Below are positions 24,040 to 36,291 of a stretch of DNA of 64,000 nucleotides, piece by piece. Under the pieces are notes generated by a model, which had not been told where the DNA came from, did no database searches, and was given only the letters and a program-made list of their open reading frames with translations. Made by a program: the position numbers and the translations under genes. The DNA comes from Blasia pusilla. Taxonomy: Eukaryota; Marchantiophyta; Marchantiopsida; Blasiales. The stretch spans positions 42,904,001 through 42,968,000 of the forward strand of contig CM114271.1 in the NCBI GenBank assembly GCA_050084515.1, in the 5' to 3' direction. The first letter of the stretch is position 1, and every line of letters starts with the position of its first letter.

Positions 24040-24682
24040 TCTATATTATTATGGGAGAGTGCCTTCTTGATTTGCAAACACTTTTCTACCTGAGACATGG
24101 GAAGTGGGCAGCAAGAAAATGTTTCACAGGCTATGGGCAGTAAGAAAAAATTTGAATTTATGTGCAACATCATTAATCTCTTCCCTTCACGAGCTACGCA
24201 CGAACTCTTTGAACACTTTTTTTATTTCGCGTGCATTGCACATGCACCTTATCTATATTATTATGGGAGAGTGTCTTCTTGATTTCCAAACACCTTGATC
24301 TATGCTTGACATGTGGCAATTGGGCAGCAAGAAAATGTTTCAAAAGCTACGGGCAACAAGAAAAAATTTGAATTTATTTGCAACATCATTAATCTCTTCC
24401 CTTCACAACTTATACACTAGCTCTTCAAACACTTTTTTATTTCACTTGCATCGCACGGGCACCTTATTTATATTATTATGGGAGAGTGCCTTCTTGATTT
24501 TCAAACACCTCTCTGCTTGACACGTGGCAATTGGGCAGCAAGAAAATGTTTCACATGCTACGGGCAATAAGAAAAAAATTTGCATTTATGTGCAGCATCA
24601 TTAATCTCTTCCTTTCACGGGATATACACTAGCTCTTCAAACACTTTTTTATTTTCCGTGCATCGCACGAGCACCTTACTAG
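24040..24682 (+). mobile_element. Three-unit head-to-tail Helitron-like array
   Basis: Three ~213-bp units start at 24040, 24252 and 24467. Each opens TCTATATTATTATGGGAGAG (third TTTATATTATTATG), carries GGGCAGCAAGAAAATGTTTCA and CATCATTAATCTCTTCC blocks, and closes GCACxxGCACCTTA. The array begins TC after an A. It ends with a hairpin CGTGC-ATC-GCACG, a short spacer and CTAG followed by T, which are the marks of a non-autonomous Helitron inserted at A|T. There is no coding capacity. A diverged relative lies at 34504-34690. Confidence 0.65.
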
Positions 24683-24733
24683 TAAAAAAATATCCCAAAG
24701 TAGATGATAGAAGCAAAGAGAAGGTCATTGGCA

Positions 24734-25758
24734 TTTGCCTACTCCCTTGAACACGAGTCTTATGCGTCACCTAAGCTTGTGTTCAACAGATCACACTCTT
24801 CTTACTGATGTACATCCAAACATACTCACATTGTGATATTAGCCATGATTTGGATCAACGAACCTTATGTCTCATGAGTCTTGGTCTCATGCCAACCTTC
24901 AAGCCCAACAATCTAGATAGGGTTACACACCATCCTAACCCCTCATTCCCCAACATAAGAAATTCTATCAAGACTTAGGGTAGACTTCCTTAATAGTCTA
25001 CTAACGTGAAATGGCGCTAGTGCACTTGGAGGTCTGAATTGCCTAATAGACCTCACATGAGTCTCTAATTGGGATTCAATATTTGAGTCACAAGTCAAAG
25101 TCCAAGGTTTGTGTCCATAAGTGTTCCATATGAACTTGGCTTGGTGTGAAAACCCCAATGCCAATCTCTCAATCTATCACGTGCCCTTGGTTCATCCCCA
25201 TAGTTCCCAAGGTGGGGTTCTGGTTCTAAGCACTCTTGGAGAGCCTCCCGATTATATATAATTCTAGAGATCCTCAACCCCTCTCTACATGTAGGGAAGT
25301 CCTCTTAGGCCGTTCCTAGTGGCCTTCAACCTAACTATCATTTTGATAGTTTGGGGATGATTTTTAGATCGCTACTAATGCGCTTGTCCGTATCTTCAGT
25401 GTGTTGTAATTGGCTTCTCACAAGCTTTCCAACTCCATTTTATTCATCCCAAATGCATCTTAATTCTAGCGATTATGACCTCAAACATGGAGAACCCCCA
25501 AATACTCAATCAAGTTCGAGGCTATGTTGCGATCCCCTTACTGCCCAACTCTTATGGGACTTGAGCTCTTTTCAAGTCCCGCTTGACCTTTGTTCATGTT
25601 GTGCTAGAGTATAACATCCATAAATTATAATGCCCATCAAGGCTCGCGTCTTGCTTTTGCGACTCATGTTTTACTCATGAGACTCATATACACTTAGTGT
25701 GAGTCAACTACATTTATGATGTTTCACATTGGTGCGTGTTTGGTCATGAGGGTCGCAA
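24734..25758 (-). repeat. Solo LTR of the ~1.02-kb gypsy family, subfamily B
   Basis: Its ends correspond to copy 1: TTGCCTACTCCCTTGAACACG against TGCGCCTACTCTTCTTGAACG on the left, and GTCATGAGGGTCGCA on the right. A TATATATA block at about 25253-25260 is shared with the 35.3-kb copy and would be the LTR TATA box in minus orientation. No gypsy interior is attached on either side. Confidence 0.65.
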
Positions 25759-25769
25759 TAATTACCCAC

Positions 25770-26960
25770 ATGGGTGATTCGATTTTATGGACCATCTATT
25801 GGTGTAATGATTTCTGGAATCTTCAATAGTTCCATATTGATGAACCATTCTTCATGACCAGTCATATAGTTTGATACTCCTAAATTGGTGTTTCATTCTT
25901 CTCCACTAATTTTTGGGCTTTGTTACTTTATGATGTGATTCATTATGAAGACTTGTTTGTCACTCTAGAATTTCTCTCAAAACTTGCCTCCTTTTGCAAA
26001 AAATAATTTGGTGAAAATATTATTATGGTTTTTGTTACTGTTGTTGATATTAGTAGCCTTGATTTTTTGGACCTCGACCTTAGAAACCAAATCTTCCACC
26101 ATAGTTTAAGCTTCCCCAACAAAATTTCTAATTCTACCTCTTTGTGCATCATATGCATATTCCTACAAACTACTTGAAGAAAAATTGGATCCTAATCGTA
26201 TGTTTAAAATATCGGGAATGCATATGTAGTAAAGATGGATATTTTATGTTATACACCTTTCCTAATCCTTGGAATACGATCATTATAATCTAGGAAAACT
26301 CCAATAATATCCAACTAATCAATGAGAATTCCTTGAATCATAGCATTATTCCCTCCTCGAAAAAGATAGGAATGGGTTGCAATCTTTACAGCTGGCTTAT
26401 CATAGGAATCCTCAAACCCTTTGTCCTTAAATTCCCCATAGTTTCAGTTCTAATAGTAAGGATGTAATTAGTTATACTCCGACATCCTTTCCTAACCTCA
26501 TTCAAATATTTCTTTATGCGCAACTTTCTAGCAGATGACTCAAACATTTTGGCCAGTGCATCCCATACTTCCAATGGTTTTTTTGCATTTTGAATTGGGC
26601 CTATCATACATGGATTGATGGTTATCAAAGTGTAATGGATTCCATGCCTCACCCTCTTGCCTCGCACTCTAACCTCAAGTTCCGTGATGTATCTTTTGGG
26701 CTTGGGTTTGTTTCCTTTGATCAGATTCTATAGTTCATGATCCATAAAGAAGTTCTTGATTTTAAAACTTCCATGAGGAATAGTGTTTATCATCTAATCT
26801 CTCTTATTGAAAAAAGGTGAATTGTGATGGAATTATGCTCTATCTCTTGAGCATAAATAGTCCATTTTTTAATTGAAAATTTTCTCAGCATCGTAGTTTT
26901 TTCCTTTTAATACCGTCTTGGCTTCTAAACAAGCATTTCCAAAGTGGAAAACTTTATTTT
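25770..26960 (-). pseudogene. copia gag remnant (different lineage), partial
   Basis: A frame at 26386-26667 shows the UBN2-type gag pattern: PLEVWDALAKMFESSARKLR, KKYLNEVRKGCRSITNYIL. Upstream DNA to about 26950 and the Gly/Arg-poor tail at 25943-26158 look like the rest of gag, in several frames. No LTR or pol is attached. The 25.77-25.93 kb part resembles a pre-integrase block but is not certain. Confidence 0.6.
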
Positions 26961-26974
26961 CATGAAGTATTTTT

Positions 26975-26977
<3 letters not shown>

Positions 26978-27036
<59 letters not shown>
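26978..27036. repeat. (CT)n microsatellite, ~29 units
   Basis: An uninterrupted CT run of about 58 bases. It is followed by AT-rich DNA with an A-rich run near 27179-27190. Confidence 0.95.
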
Positions 27037-27037
<1 letters not shown>

Positions 27038-28800
27038 ACTTAAAGTCCTCTTCAAGAGATATTGGGTTCTACTCTCCCCTTGGATAGTGGTGGGATATAT
27101 CCAATTCTCCCCTATGATAGTGGTGGTGCCTTGACTATTCATGTGTCTGGATAAATGAAATTCCAAACCTTCCAACAAAAAAAAAAAAACCAAATCTCCT
27201 TAGTGAGAACCCCAAACTGAAATCTAGATGTAAAGATGTATGTCGAGTGGGATGCCAATATCACATATGTGGAAGGGGTCCAATAAGCGAGATCAGCTTC
27301 TTATGGACATCTCACTTGAACCTACCAAAATCATTTTTTGACCTATGACTCTAAATGTCACAGTATTAACTTTATCACTTTTTTATCCGTATTCATTGTT
27401 TAACCTCATTTTTCCTTAGATTCATTGTCAAGATTTAATGTTTTATTGAATTTTACAGAGGATGTGCTTTACCAAATTTTCTAAGAAGGTAAGATATGTC
27501 CAAGACTACCTAGGCATAGTCATGATCTATGTAGAGATTTTGTGACCACATTAGTGTCATTTAATAGTGGTTTCAACAAGTTACAAGAGTTTTTGGAGTG
27601 TATCAAGTTAACAACCATATGGAGGATATGCATATGAAGGATAATCTTAAGGAGAGACATGGCATGTTGAGTGTCTCTTCTCGTGGCAGGAATGTATCAT
27701 CATTATCATGGGATATAAGCATCAATTTGTAAAGTGTAGACAAGCTTATGAGATAATTATGGAGTGATGCCTTTATTCTAAAGTAGAAGGAGTCATGTGA
27801 TGCTTGTGCTCATAGACTAGTGATATTATCAACATTAGATATAGGATCAATTATGTGGTGGTGTCTAGGGATGATGTATGAATGTTGTATCTCTTTGAAG
27901 GGATAAGCATGAATTTGGATGTAGTATTGCAAGAAGACTTGTTGTGCAATCTCACATCTCTATAGTATTGTAGAGAGAGATAAGATTGCACAACGAGTCT
28001 CATTTTGCCATATAATAATATTTGCGTAGTAGTAGTCTAAGTTGTTACTAGTATTACCAATATGTGGATACAAACATATATTAACCAAAGATACTTCATT
28101 ATTCGGAGCATAGGATTTGGATAATGTTTGCACCATTCACTTTAAAAAAATTGTATTGTCATTTCAAGATAGTTCCTTGGCTGATCCAAGGTTTGGTTTG
28201 CACAACCCAAGGGTAACCATATTTTGGAAGATGATACAAGTCTTAGGGCACTTTTAGGAGAGTCCAATTTATTCTCCATGACACTTGCTAAAAGTTAAAT
28301 ATGCATTTTGGAGAATGTATCGTTGTTAGATAGCATTCATGCACGAGTTACGAGGAGTATGCATCAAGTGGGATCCTAGTTTGGACCAATAGTGGTATTA
28401 GATATGATAAGCATTTGATCAAACATGCATTATCCATGATAGTAATATTGTGGATGACAAGCCTTATACCATACGTGACAAATGTTTAATTATCACAAGC
28501 AAGAACAACACACATCAAGTTTCCAATGCATACATTCTTAGATTGTGATTGTATCTATCTCTAGTTTGTCTTTCCATATTATAAGATTCCAAACACTTCT
28601 TTGTTTTGCTTGTCATAACTAGTAATAATGTTATCTATGCGACTAATATTTCACGACAAATTATAAGTAATAATAAAAAGTAAGACATAATTTAAATCCA
28701 CACCACAATTCGAAAAGATGCATATTTGTGAAAAGAGAACTGTACATGAAACATAAGTAAATTTAATTTATTTTCCAAACTTTTCTTCATAGTATCTTTA
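27037..28800. other. No gene recognised; AT-rich DNA
   Basis: No frame longer than chance and no domain. A TATAATATTGGCATCCC-like word near 27250 could be part of a lost element boundary, but no LTR pair is visible. Confidence 0.35.
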
Positions 28801-30583
28801 CGTTATCCGTATCTTCCATTCCGATAGTGAAGGTGCTGATCCAGTTTACTCGGAGGTCAGATGCGCGTTCGCATTGTGGGAGCATCTTGCCATACCTACG
28901 TAGCCCCGGGACAGCTGTATTACCTTGTGATGGGAACATGGCCGGGGGGCACCAGCGTGTACTCCTGTAGCAAAATCCTAGTACCGTACAACAGGGAAAC
29001 CAAACGTTGAGTAATCAAAGGTCGTTCCTGACTCTCCTGACGTTTCGGAGGCTTGGGCTCGCGCGCAGGAATAGGCACGCTGCGTGGGCGGCTTTGCTTG
29101 CTTTGAAGCGACCGAGCTTACATGCGCCCGGACGGACGATGGGATTTGGTGCGCAGCGTCGAGGAGAGATCGGGGGAGCACGAGAGGTGCCGTGAACAGT
29201 TGCTCGGGCTGCTTGGGGACAGGAAACGTGGACAGACCAGGCCTTTTCTGTACCTTTTTCCAGAGTATTCCATTATCCGGACGTGAATGGAGAGCCAGCA
29301 TCTTAAACTAACTCTGGACGATCCGGGGCGACGTGGGCATGTCTGCTAACTTTTGACTCAATAGCTTGGCAAACCTGCACAACACCGGGAATGCTTGGGA
29401 CTGCATTCCCTTTGAAAACCGCATTGTAACGAGCTCCTGCTTTGTGGGGGTAGCCATGGTACCCGAAAGCAATGTCCGGGGTTACGTGTTGAGCTAGCCG
29501 GAAGAATTTGACAATTTCTGATCTAGTTTCTCACGGTTCAGGTGGGTTTCCTTTGTTGTTGTTTATGTTTAGCCGGCTGGGATGAAAAGAAAATCGAAAA
29601 TCTCCGTTCGGTTTTACGCAGACCGGAAATGTACCGGTTGTCACGAAAAAACTCCCCGGACCTGCCCGAAAGATGCTGCTTTTGGCCGCAGCAAATCGGA
29701 TACAACCTGAAAGCTGGATCAAGGGCAGGCGACAATGCAGATTTATCAAAGTTGCGCCGGGTTCTTTCGGATGAGATAAAAATACTCCTGGCTTGGAGAG
29801 ATAATTACAAGTTGCTGTACATTGGATTAGGCGGATGCTGCCAAGATTGCAGAGCTTCTCCCGCAATCAGCCAAGTGAAAACTGTGCCCAAGTATGAAGG
29901 CTATTGGATCCCTGGCACACATCCCACTGCAGCTCCTATCTAGACCGAAAGCCCTGCCCAGGGAACAGCTAGGGAAAACAAGGTTTGATAACCTCGAGAC
30001 GTAATCCAGTACTTTGTAATTAATTGCCTGTCAGATAAGGATGCAACGGAGGAGGTCTGCATCTTCTTGAGAGTCCTAAAACTCGGCGATGGAGTACGTT
30101 CGGTGCTACGAGTTGTAACGGAGCATCACCTGTAAGCCAAGGTGCAGCAAGTCAATGGCACAAACGTGGACACAGTTAATTATCAAAACGGGAAAGCGGC
30201 CTCCTTCAAGCGCGTATAACAAGAGTAACAAATAAGTAATTCACTTATGCAAAGAGTCCTTATGAGGGGCTTTCCAGAACGCAGAAAATCTTGGTGGTTG
30301 ATACGTCCACAAAGAAGAACGTAATGGACCAGACAAATATTCGACAAAGCAGACCTAATATCATGGCATCATGCGGAGTCCAACCGTGTGAGACTCGACC
30401 TGGAGATCTAGCAGAGAGGTTGTCTTGTGCGGCTTCCTTATTAGCCATCTTCATCCGCAACTTCGCTGGCTGCAGGTCTGCAGACGAAACTTGGAAAGTC
30501 GCACTATTAGCTAACGTTCATCACATTTTGTGCTCTTCTTCTAGACCTCACTCATACACGCTTATACGGCTTCAAACACCTTG
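28801..30583. other. GC-richer single-copy-like DNA downstream of the RAD51AP1-like gene; gene content unclear
   Basis: Composition changes sharply at about 28.8 kb to a more balanced, repeat-poor texture that continues to 34.3 kb. Overlapping frames at 28978-29301 (minus), 29542-29943 (plus) and 29531-29866 (minus) have gene-like codon texture, but I recognise no domain and cannot choose a strand. The part nearest 30583 would include the 3' UTR of the minus-strand gene. Confidence 0.4.
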
Positions 30584-33500
30584 TTAGATTGTGTGTTTGA
30601 AGGAAGGCACTGAACTTACTCGGAATGTTCGTGCGAGCTCCAAGGCCCCGGCTAGAGACCTTTGAGACCACTGTTTTGCGAAGAGCTTCGACACATTGGT
30701 TCTCTTTCGAGTTGAGCGTCTGGAAAAGCCAGCGCGCACCTAGTCAGGAATTACAGGACCTCTTGCAACAGAAAATAGAAAACCTTGGTGTGTAGAGAAA
30801 AGATGGACTGCGGGTTCTACAATTACTTACTACATCGACAGGTCATTGGGTAGGCCAGTCGTGAGTTGAAGATGACAATCTCCGTTACATAGCTTAAGTT
30901 GACGAGCTCGTGTATCATTTTTAGTTGAAAAAAAAACCATGGTCGAGCAACTGACTCCCACGAGGTACAAATATCTCACCGGTGGGTTAGGAGTCTTCCG
31001 TGATATAGCTCTTTGGTGTCCGATTGAAGTTGATCTCCTTTCAGATCCAGTACTTTTGGTCCTCGGTCCCTGCAGACATCGAATCAAGACTCACTACTAC
31101 AAAACAACCGACAAACTTTCTAGGAGTTCATCTTTACTTTAGAGAAGTGGCATCAGAAATCAATGAGGAGGTGATTCCCTCCCAATTCATTAACCTCCAA
31201 ACTTTCTCAAGACAGCTAAGAAGTAAAGGTGACTTCATTTGACATAAATACAAACGTCGCCTATTGGTCCGTGAATCTGTTTTGCTTCAACAAGCACCAG
31301 TAAGCCATTCCATATCTTATTGTTCAGGTAAGAACATGCTGAACGGGTTGTGAAGAAGAAAAAACGGTGGGTGGTTTTGAGGCAAACGAACAATACTTTT
31401 GTGACGGGAGCCAGAACAGTAGACCGTGACCGTTTCTTCGTTGCACTAATCGTACTAGCCCTCGCTTGGCGGCCTCGCTTCGTATCAGCCTCAGAACCGC
31501 TGGATTCCTCGCTACAGAAATCTGACTCATCGTCTGAGCTGTCGCCATTGACTACATCTTCCTGGAACCAATCCTCATCATCCTCACCATCCTTAGCGGG
31601 GCTTCCGAAGGAAGCTTTCACAGTGGTCTTCTGCAAGCGCAACAAATATCACGAAAGGAAGAATTTCATATTCAGGAACTGTGAGAACTTGGATAAAACT
31701 GCTGTATTGACGAGGACTCAGAGTGATTTCTGAAACTGAAATCAGTTTTGCTTCAACAAGCACCAGGAAGCCATTCCATATCTCATTGTTCGGTCATCTA
31801 TGGTGAAGACGACGATGAAAACCAAGTAAATACGAATCCAAATTAAACCAAATAACAAAGTGGGAAGCGTGAAAAGAGATTAGCACGAACTAATGAAGGG
31901 TAAAAAAAATACCCTACTCGGCATTGCTGTGAGCAGAAGGAGGGATTCACCTTTAAAGGCGTCCGAACATTCTTCTTACATTTGTTACCCTCTTTCATAT
32001 CAAGACTTTCCCCTTCCTCGTGCCGAGTATCACTCGGTCGATCTGGGAAACCTTCTACCTCTCGTCTTTGAGCACCTCCGGATATACTGCCCTCAAGCTC
32101 TGAAGGCTGGAACGCGTTCTCAACGTCTGAAGCTAAGGTGTGAGCCTGTTTCAAATCACTGTCTCATCAATTGACACCTTTGAAACAACTCCCCTGAATG
32201 ACAACCGCCCTACACCCAATGAGAATGAAATTTACTTTGTAGGGTTTGTGGATGAAACTACGAATTATGCAGAAGAGTGCTCCTGTACGAGCAATAAGAT
32301 GTGATGAAATAAAATGAATCGTTTGACAATCTACCTGTCGGCCTTCCTCCATTTCCTTAATGGTCCCAGTATTGTCGATCGGAACCAAGCAAAAGCTATC
32401 CTGAATATCCTCCGCCATTGGCTTCGAATTGCTCACATCGAAAGCCACATCCAGCAACCTTTGGAAGGCGCCTCCAGCATCGTGAGAGGGCAATTTTTCA
32501 TCTTCTGAATCGGAGACTTCGACGCGATCGACGCGGCTTAGATTTGGAGCATTGCAGATTCCACCGTTGCGAGGAAGTTCGGGCGGCAAGACGGCATTGT
32601 GAAGAGACTCCTTCAGAGCTCTTTCCAGCTCCCTTGCTTCTGCCCGCTCCTGAGGTGACCAACCCCGTCTTAAGCATGTCATCAGAAACTCAGGAGTAGT
32701 TTTCGGTAATGTGCACAAGGTCAATGCAGGGAGGAAATTTCTATGCACGTGACATCAGTCGGTAGCTGCAAAATTTAGATGCTCGATCCGAAAATCAAGA
32801 ATCAAGCAGCATTATGGGCACTACACATCGACAGGGTTTATCTTATACTGTTTAGACATAAGGAGCACAATCAGCAAACGGGGGTCGTTGCAAATTGACC
32901 CCGCCTTCAACAAGATGTAATTTTAAATATCAGAGCTCAAATTCCCTGTGGCAGGCAATGAGGGGGCCGCGAAAGTTCTAACCTTAGGATTTGCCCGCTC
33001 CTGCATCAAGTAGATCACAAGCAGACCACACGACAGGAGATTTAAGATTTTGAAGATAACAAAAATGCTTTTGAAGAGTAAACCCATTACTATCCTCACT
33101 TGACGAATGATTTTTGGGAGCCAATCTGGAATTAACGAAAACCAATATTATTGTTCGTTATATTTGCTTCTATGAGATTGTGCCAAGTGGGACCATTCCA
33201 GAAAAGTTCTTTCCAGGACAAGGACCTCATCTTATCCTGGAATGTTGCAAACCAACAGAAATTTAGACAAGGCCCACCGTTGGCGAGCGCCAAATCAGGT
33301 TCGATTGTGTGAGTCCAATGCTCGTTGTCAAAACTGACTGATTTCAGACGAGATTGTTGATCACCAGGGCAGTAGTCGTAGATTGGCCTAGCTATCATCA
33401 TTTGCATATGAACCCAAGGGCCGTAAAGTCACAGCGTGAGCGAACCCGGGAGAACCGCAGAGGAACAAGACTTACGACTGTCCTATCTTGGCATTCCACG

Positions 33501-33875
33501 GAGGACGAAGAACTGGATTTGGAAACAAATGAGCTAAAAGATATAGAACCCCCACGCGAGGAAAAAGATGAGAGGATTACGTTAGAACAAATGGAGGGAA
33601 TACGGACGGTAGCTCAATACTCTACAGCGCCGAACCTCAGACTAGAACAATAAAATAAAATGCCCACTTCTCCGTACCTGTGTTCTGCTCTTCTTCAACG
33701 CCAAATTCTTGCGTCCCTTTAAGGCGCCTGTTGTGTCTACTCTATCCTTACTCCTGTCATCCAATGCATCAGCCCGTTCGCTCAAATGTCCCGCAAAACA
33801 CAAATCCTCGTCATCAGAAGAATCCACCTTGTAAGAAACATTCGCCCTTGTTTGTCTCGTTCTGGAAGCGCCCAT
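30584..33875 (-). CDS. Probable RAD51AP1/NUCKS1-like nuclear protein, six exons
   Basis: Exons on the minus strand are 33678-33875, 32335-32649, 31951-32145, 31397-31630, 30980-31069 and 30584-30739 (TAA at 30584-30586), giving about 395 residues. Each modelled intron is GT-AG and phase 0, and every exon is open throughout, which is strong evidence for a real gene. The N-terminus has a basic stretch, then VSY, then an acidic DSSDDEDLCF patch. Exon 2 starts with a helix RELERALKESL (UIM-like), followed by an acidic SDSEDE patch. Exon 4 holds DDESDFCSEESSGSEAD, then basic TKKRSRST. The last exon begins VRAGFSRR. This order matches the RAD51AP1/NUCKS1 plan: a basic-tyrosine-acidic N-terminus, an acidic middle and an (L/V)R-G-SR RAD51-binding C-terminus. 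In animals RAD51AP1 stimulates RAD51 strand invasion. Function here is inference. An 18-nt micro-exon at 32983-33000 is possible. Confidence 0.6.
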
Positions 33876-34367
33876 ACCTCAATCTTTCCACCAACCGTCT
33901 CACTCTCGACCCGGCACCGCCGTCTCAATCCTCACATATGCCAGGTAGCCCGCCGGCACACGAAATCAATCCACCTCCGACTCCAACTCCAGCACCATAG
34001 CATCACTCCACTGCGCTCGCAAAATGCAACGGTATCGCGTACTCCAGCTGTGGATAGCCACCATCGCCGCTAACTATCGCGCGCCATCGGAGAAGACGCT
34101 GGAGAATTCATATGCACGAACAGGGAAACATCCTCAGCGCACGCATGGAAATGTAAGGAATCTCGGAGGGAGACAAGTGTTAAGGCTCGGAACTCTGAAT
34201 CCATTCAAACGCGGGGCTCTCCAACCAGAGAGAGTGCCGTGTGTGAATTGGCGCGCCTAAAGCACCAAATCAAAACTGGGCACGCAGTCTCTTGCACCGT
34301 CGGATTTCTGACTGTACTCCTATTGCGAGAGCGGCTTGATTGAGGGATATTTCTTTGAACGGGTGAA
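33876..34367 (-). promoter_or_regulatory. Putative 5' region of the RAD51AP1-like gene
   Basis: This non-repetitive stretch lies upstream of the ATG at 33875, up to the Helitron-like insertion at 34368. Short plus-strand frames (33786-34073, 34024-34260) are compositionally biased and have no domain. No clear TATA box was found close to the ATG, so the transcription start cannot be placed. Confidence 0.35.
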
Positions 34368-34911
34368 TCTATATTATTAGGATTAATTGTTTGGGAAAAA
34401 AATGTTTGTTCATAGAATGGAAAAAACAAAATTACTAGAATAAGAATGGAAAAGATTTGTTTATGATAAGTAGAGAGGAGTTCGCAAATAAAGAAGAGAC
34501 TTTCTCATAATAATAAAATTTTAGGATGCCTTCTGGATTTCCAAACATCTTCTTATTTGACATGTGGCAAGGGGCAGCAAGAAAATGCTTTCTATTATAC
34601 GGGAAATAAGAAAATGTTTCACCCTCTACGGGTAGGAATAAAACAACATGTAATTAGTCCCGTCACTCTCGTGCATGGGCTGGCAACTAGTATTCACATA
34701 CGTGAAGCTTCCTAGTTCATGATACGAAGGGATGAGCGATGGATTACAGAAAGCCTCCTCCACCTTAAAATCTCCTGCACTTTAAAAGAGGAAGATAAAT
34801 TAAGAAGAGATAATTAAATTAAATAAGGAAGGGTAAAAAGGACACGAGATGTAACGCTATAATTTTTTTAAATTCAAGGTTCACCTGTGGTATGCACGGG
34901 CAACACTCTAG
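34368..34911 (+). mobile_element. Non-autonomous Helitron-like element (outer)
   Basis: It starts TCTATATTATTAGGATT after AA. It ends with a CCTGTG-GTATG-CACGGG stem (one G-T pair), a short spacer CAACA and CTCTAG before T. TC start, 3' hairpin and CTAG|T end fit a Helitron. Its interior contains a second, related element. Confidence 0.5.
34504..34690 (+). mobile_element. Nested Helitron-like unit related to the 24-kb array
   Basis: It shares GATTTCCAAACA, TTGACATGTGGCAA, GGGCAGCAAGAAAATG and AATAAGAAAATGTTTCA blocks with the 24040-24682 units. It ends CGTGCATGGGCTGGCAACTAG|T, again a CTAG terminus. The left end is less certain. Confidence 0.5.
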
Positions 34912-35271
34912 TATGTAATAAAGTATACTATGTCTATTGCCCCACGCAAAGATATGATGGGTAGCTAGGAGACTCAATTCACAATCATGGGGATTGGTAC
35001 GAATTTATTTACTATGACAAGTCAAAGTAGGCTCCGTGTCATGGAAAAAAACTACTATATGCTAAAAGAGGGACACCACTATGGATCAAATTGGAACTTT
35101 GTAATAAAACATCTTTCCCATGCGCCGTTGATTACTGAAATTTTGAATTATAAGATGGAAAATTCATAGCTTACTTCTCCTTAATAAGAAGACCACTCAC
35201 AGTACTCACCAAAGCTCGAGACTTACGACTTAGAAGGTAATTATAAAACTCATATGGTAGTCTACATGGCG
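34912..35271. other. Short AT-rich spacer, no gene
   Basis: A 60-codon frame at 34987-35169 shows no domain. I see nothing else here. Confidence 0.4.
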
Positions 35272-36291
35272 TACGTCTACTCCTCTGGAATGTCAATCTC
35301 AAGTATTACGGAAGCATACGTTCAATAGGTCACACTCTCCTTATTTACTAGCACCCAAACACACTTACGTTAGTGAGTTTTTGGGTCAACAAGTCTCACA
35401 TCTCCCAAGTCTTGGACTCGGGCTATCCTTCAAGCTCATCAGACCTAAGTGGTTCAGATACCATCCTAACCCTTCGCTCCCTTACACAAGCAATTAAGTC
35501 CTTCAAGACTTATGACAAACTTCATTGATAGTTCAAGAACCTAGAACGGCATCATAATGTTTGGCGGTCCCAACTTCCCAATGGATCTCAAATGAGTCTC
35601 TAGCGAGATCTAATGTATGAGCCACAAGTCAAGATCCAAGGTTGATATCCATAATTTATCCGCTTGGGCTTGGTTTGGTATTCGTAACCCTAAACCAACC
35701 TCTCGATCCATTATGTGCCTTTGGTTCACCCCCCACGGTTCCCCAAGGTAGGATTCTGGTCCCAAACTCCCTTCGAGACCTTCCCCTTTATATATAGTTC
35801 TAGAGATCTCCACCCCCTCCCTACCTTTGGGAAAGTCCTCTTGGGCCGTTGCTTGTGGCCCTCAACCCAAATATCATTTTGATGGTTAAGGGATGATTTC
35901 TCAATCTCTACTCATGCATTTGTCTTGATCTTTAGTACGTTGGAATTAACTTTTCCTAAGATTTCCAATGTCATCTTGTTGATAAAAAATGCATCTTAGG
36001 TCTATCCATTAGGACCTAAAATGCGTAGAAATCCCAAACGCTTAATCAAGTTCCAAGTCCCTTTGCGCCCAACTCTTGTGGGACTTGAGCTCCTCTCAAG
36101 TCTTGTTTGGCGTTTGATATAGTTCTACTAGGTCATTTCCATCATCACTTGAGGTGCCCAACAAGGCTTGCGTATCTCTTGCAACTCATATCTCATTCTA
36201 TAGACTCTAACGTGCTTCCATCCTAGTATGAGCCCATTAGAGTTATGATGTTCCACATCGTCGCACGTTTGGCTATGAGGGTTGCGACACT
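35272..36291 (-). repeat. Solo LTR of the ~1.02-kb gypsy family, subfamily B
   Basis: It ends GCTATGAGGGTTGCGACA on the right, matching the family terminus. It starts TACGTCTACTCCTCTGGAATG on the left. A TATATATAG block at about 35790-35798, followed by TTCTAGAGATC, is shared with the 24.7-kb copy. No gypsy interior is adjacent. Confidence 0.65.

Noticed and set aside
29542-29943. 133-codon plus-strand open frame with Cys residues
   Set aside because: An overlapping minus frame is equally open and no domain is recognisable on either strand, so no gene is called.
33354-33653. Acidic plus-strand open frame opposite intron 1 of the RAD51AP1-like gene
   Set aside because: Purine-rich composition explains it; it has no homology I recognise, and the minus-strand gene has consistent splice sites on both sides.
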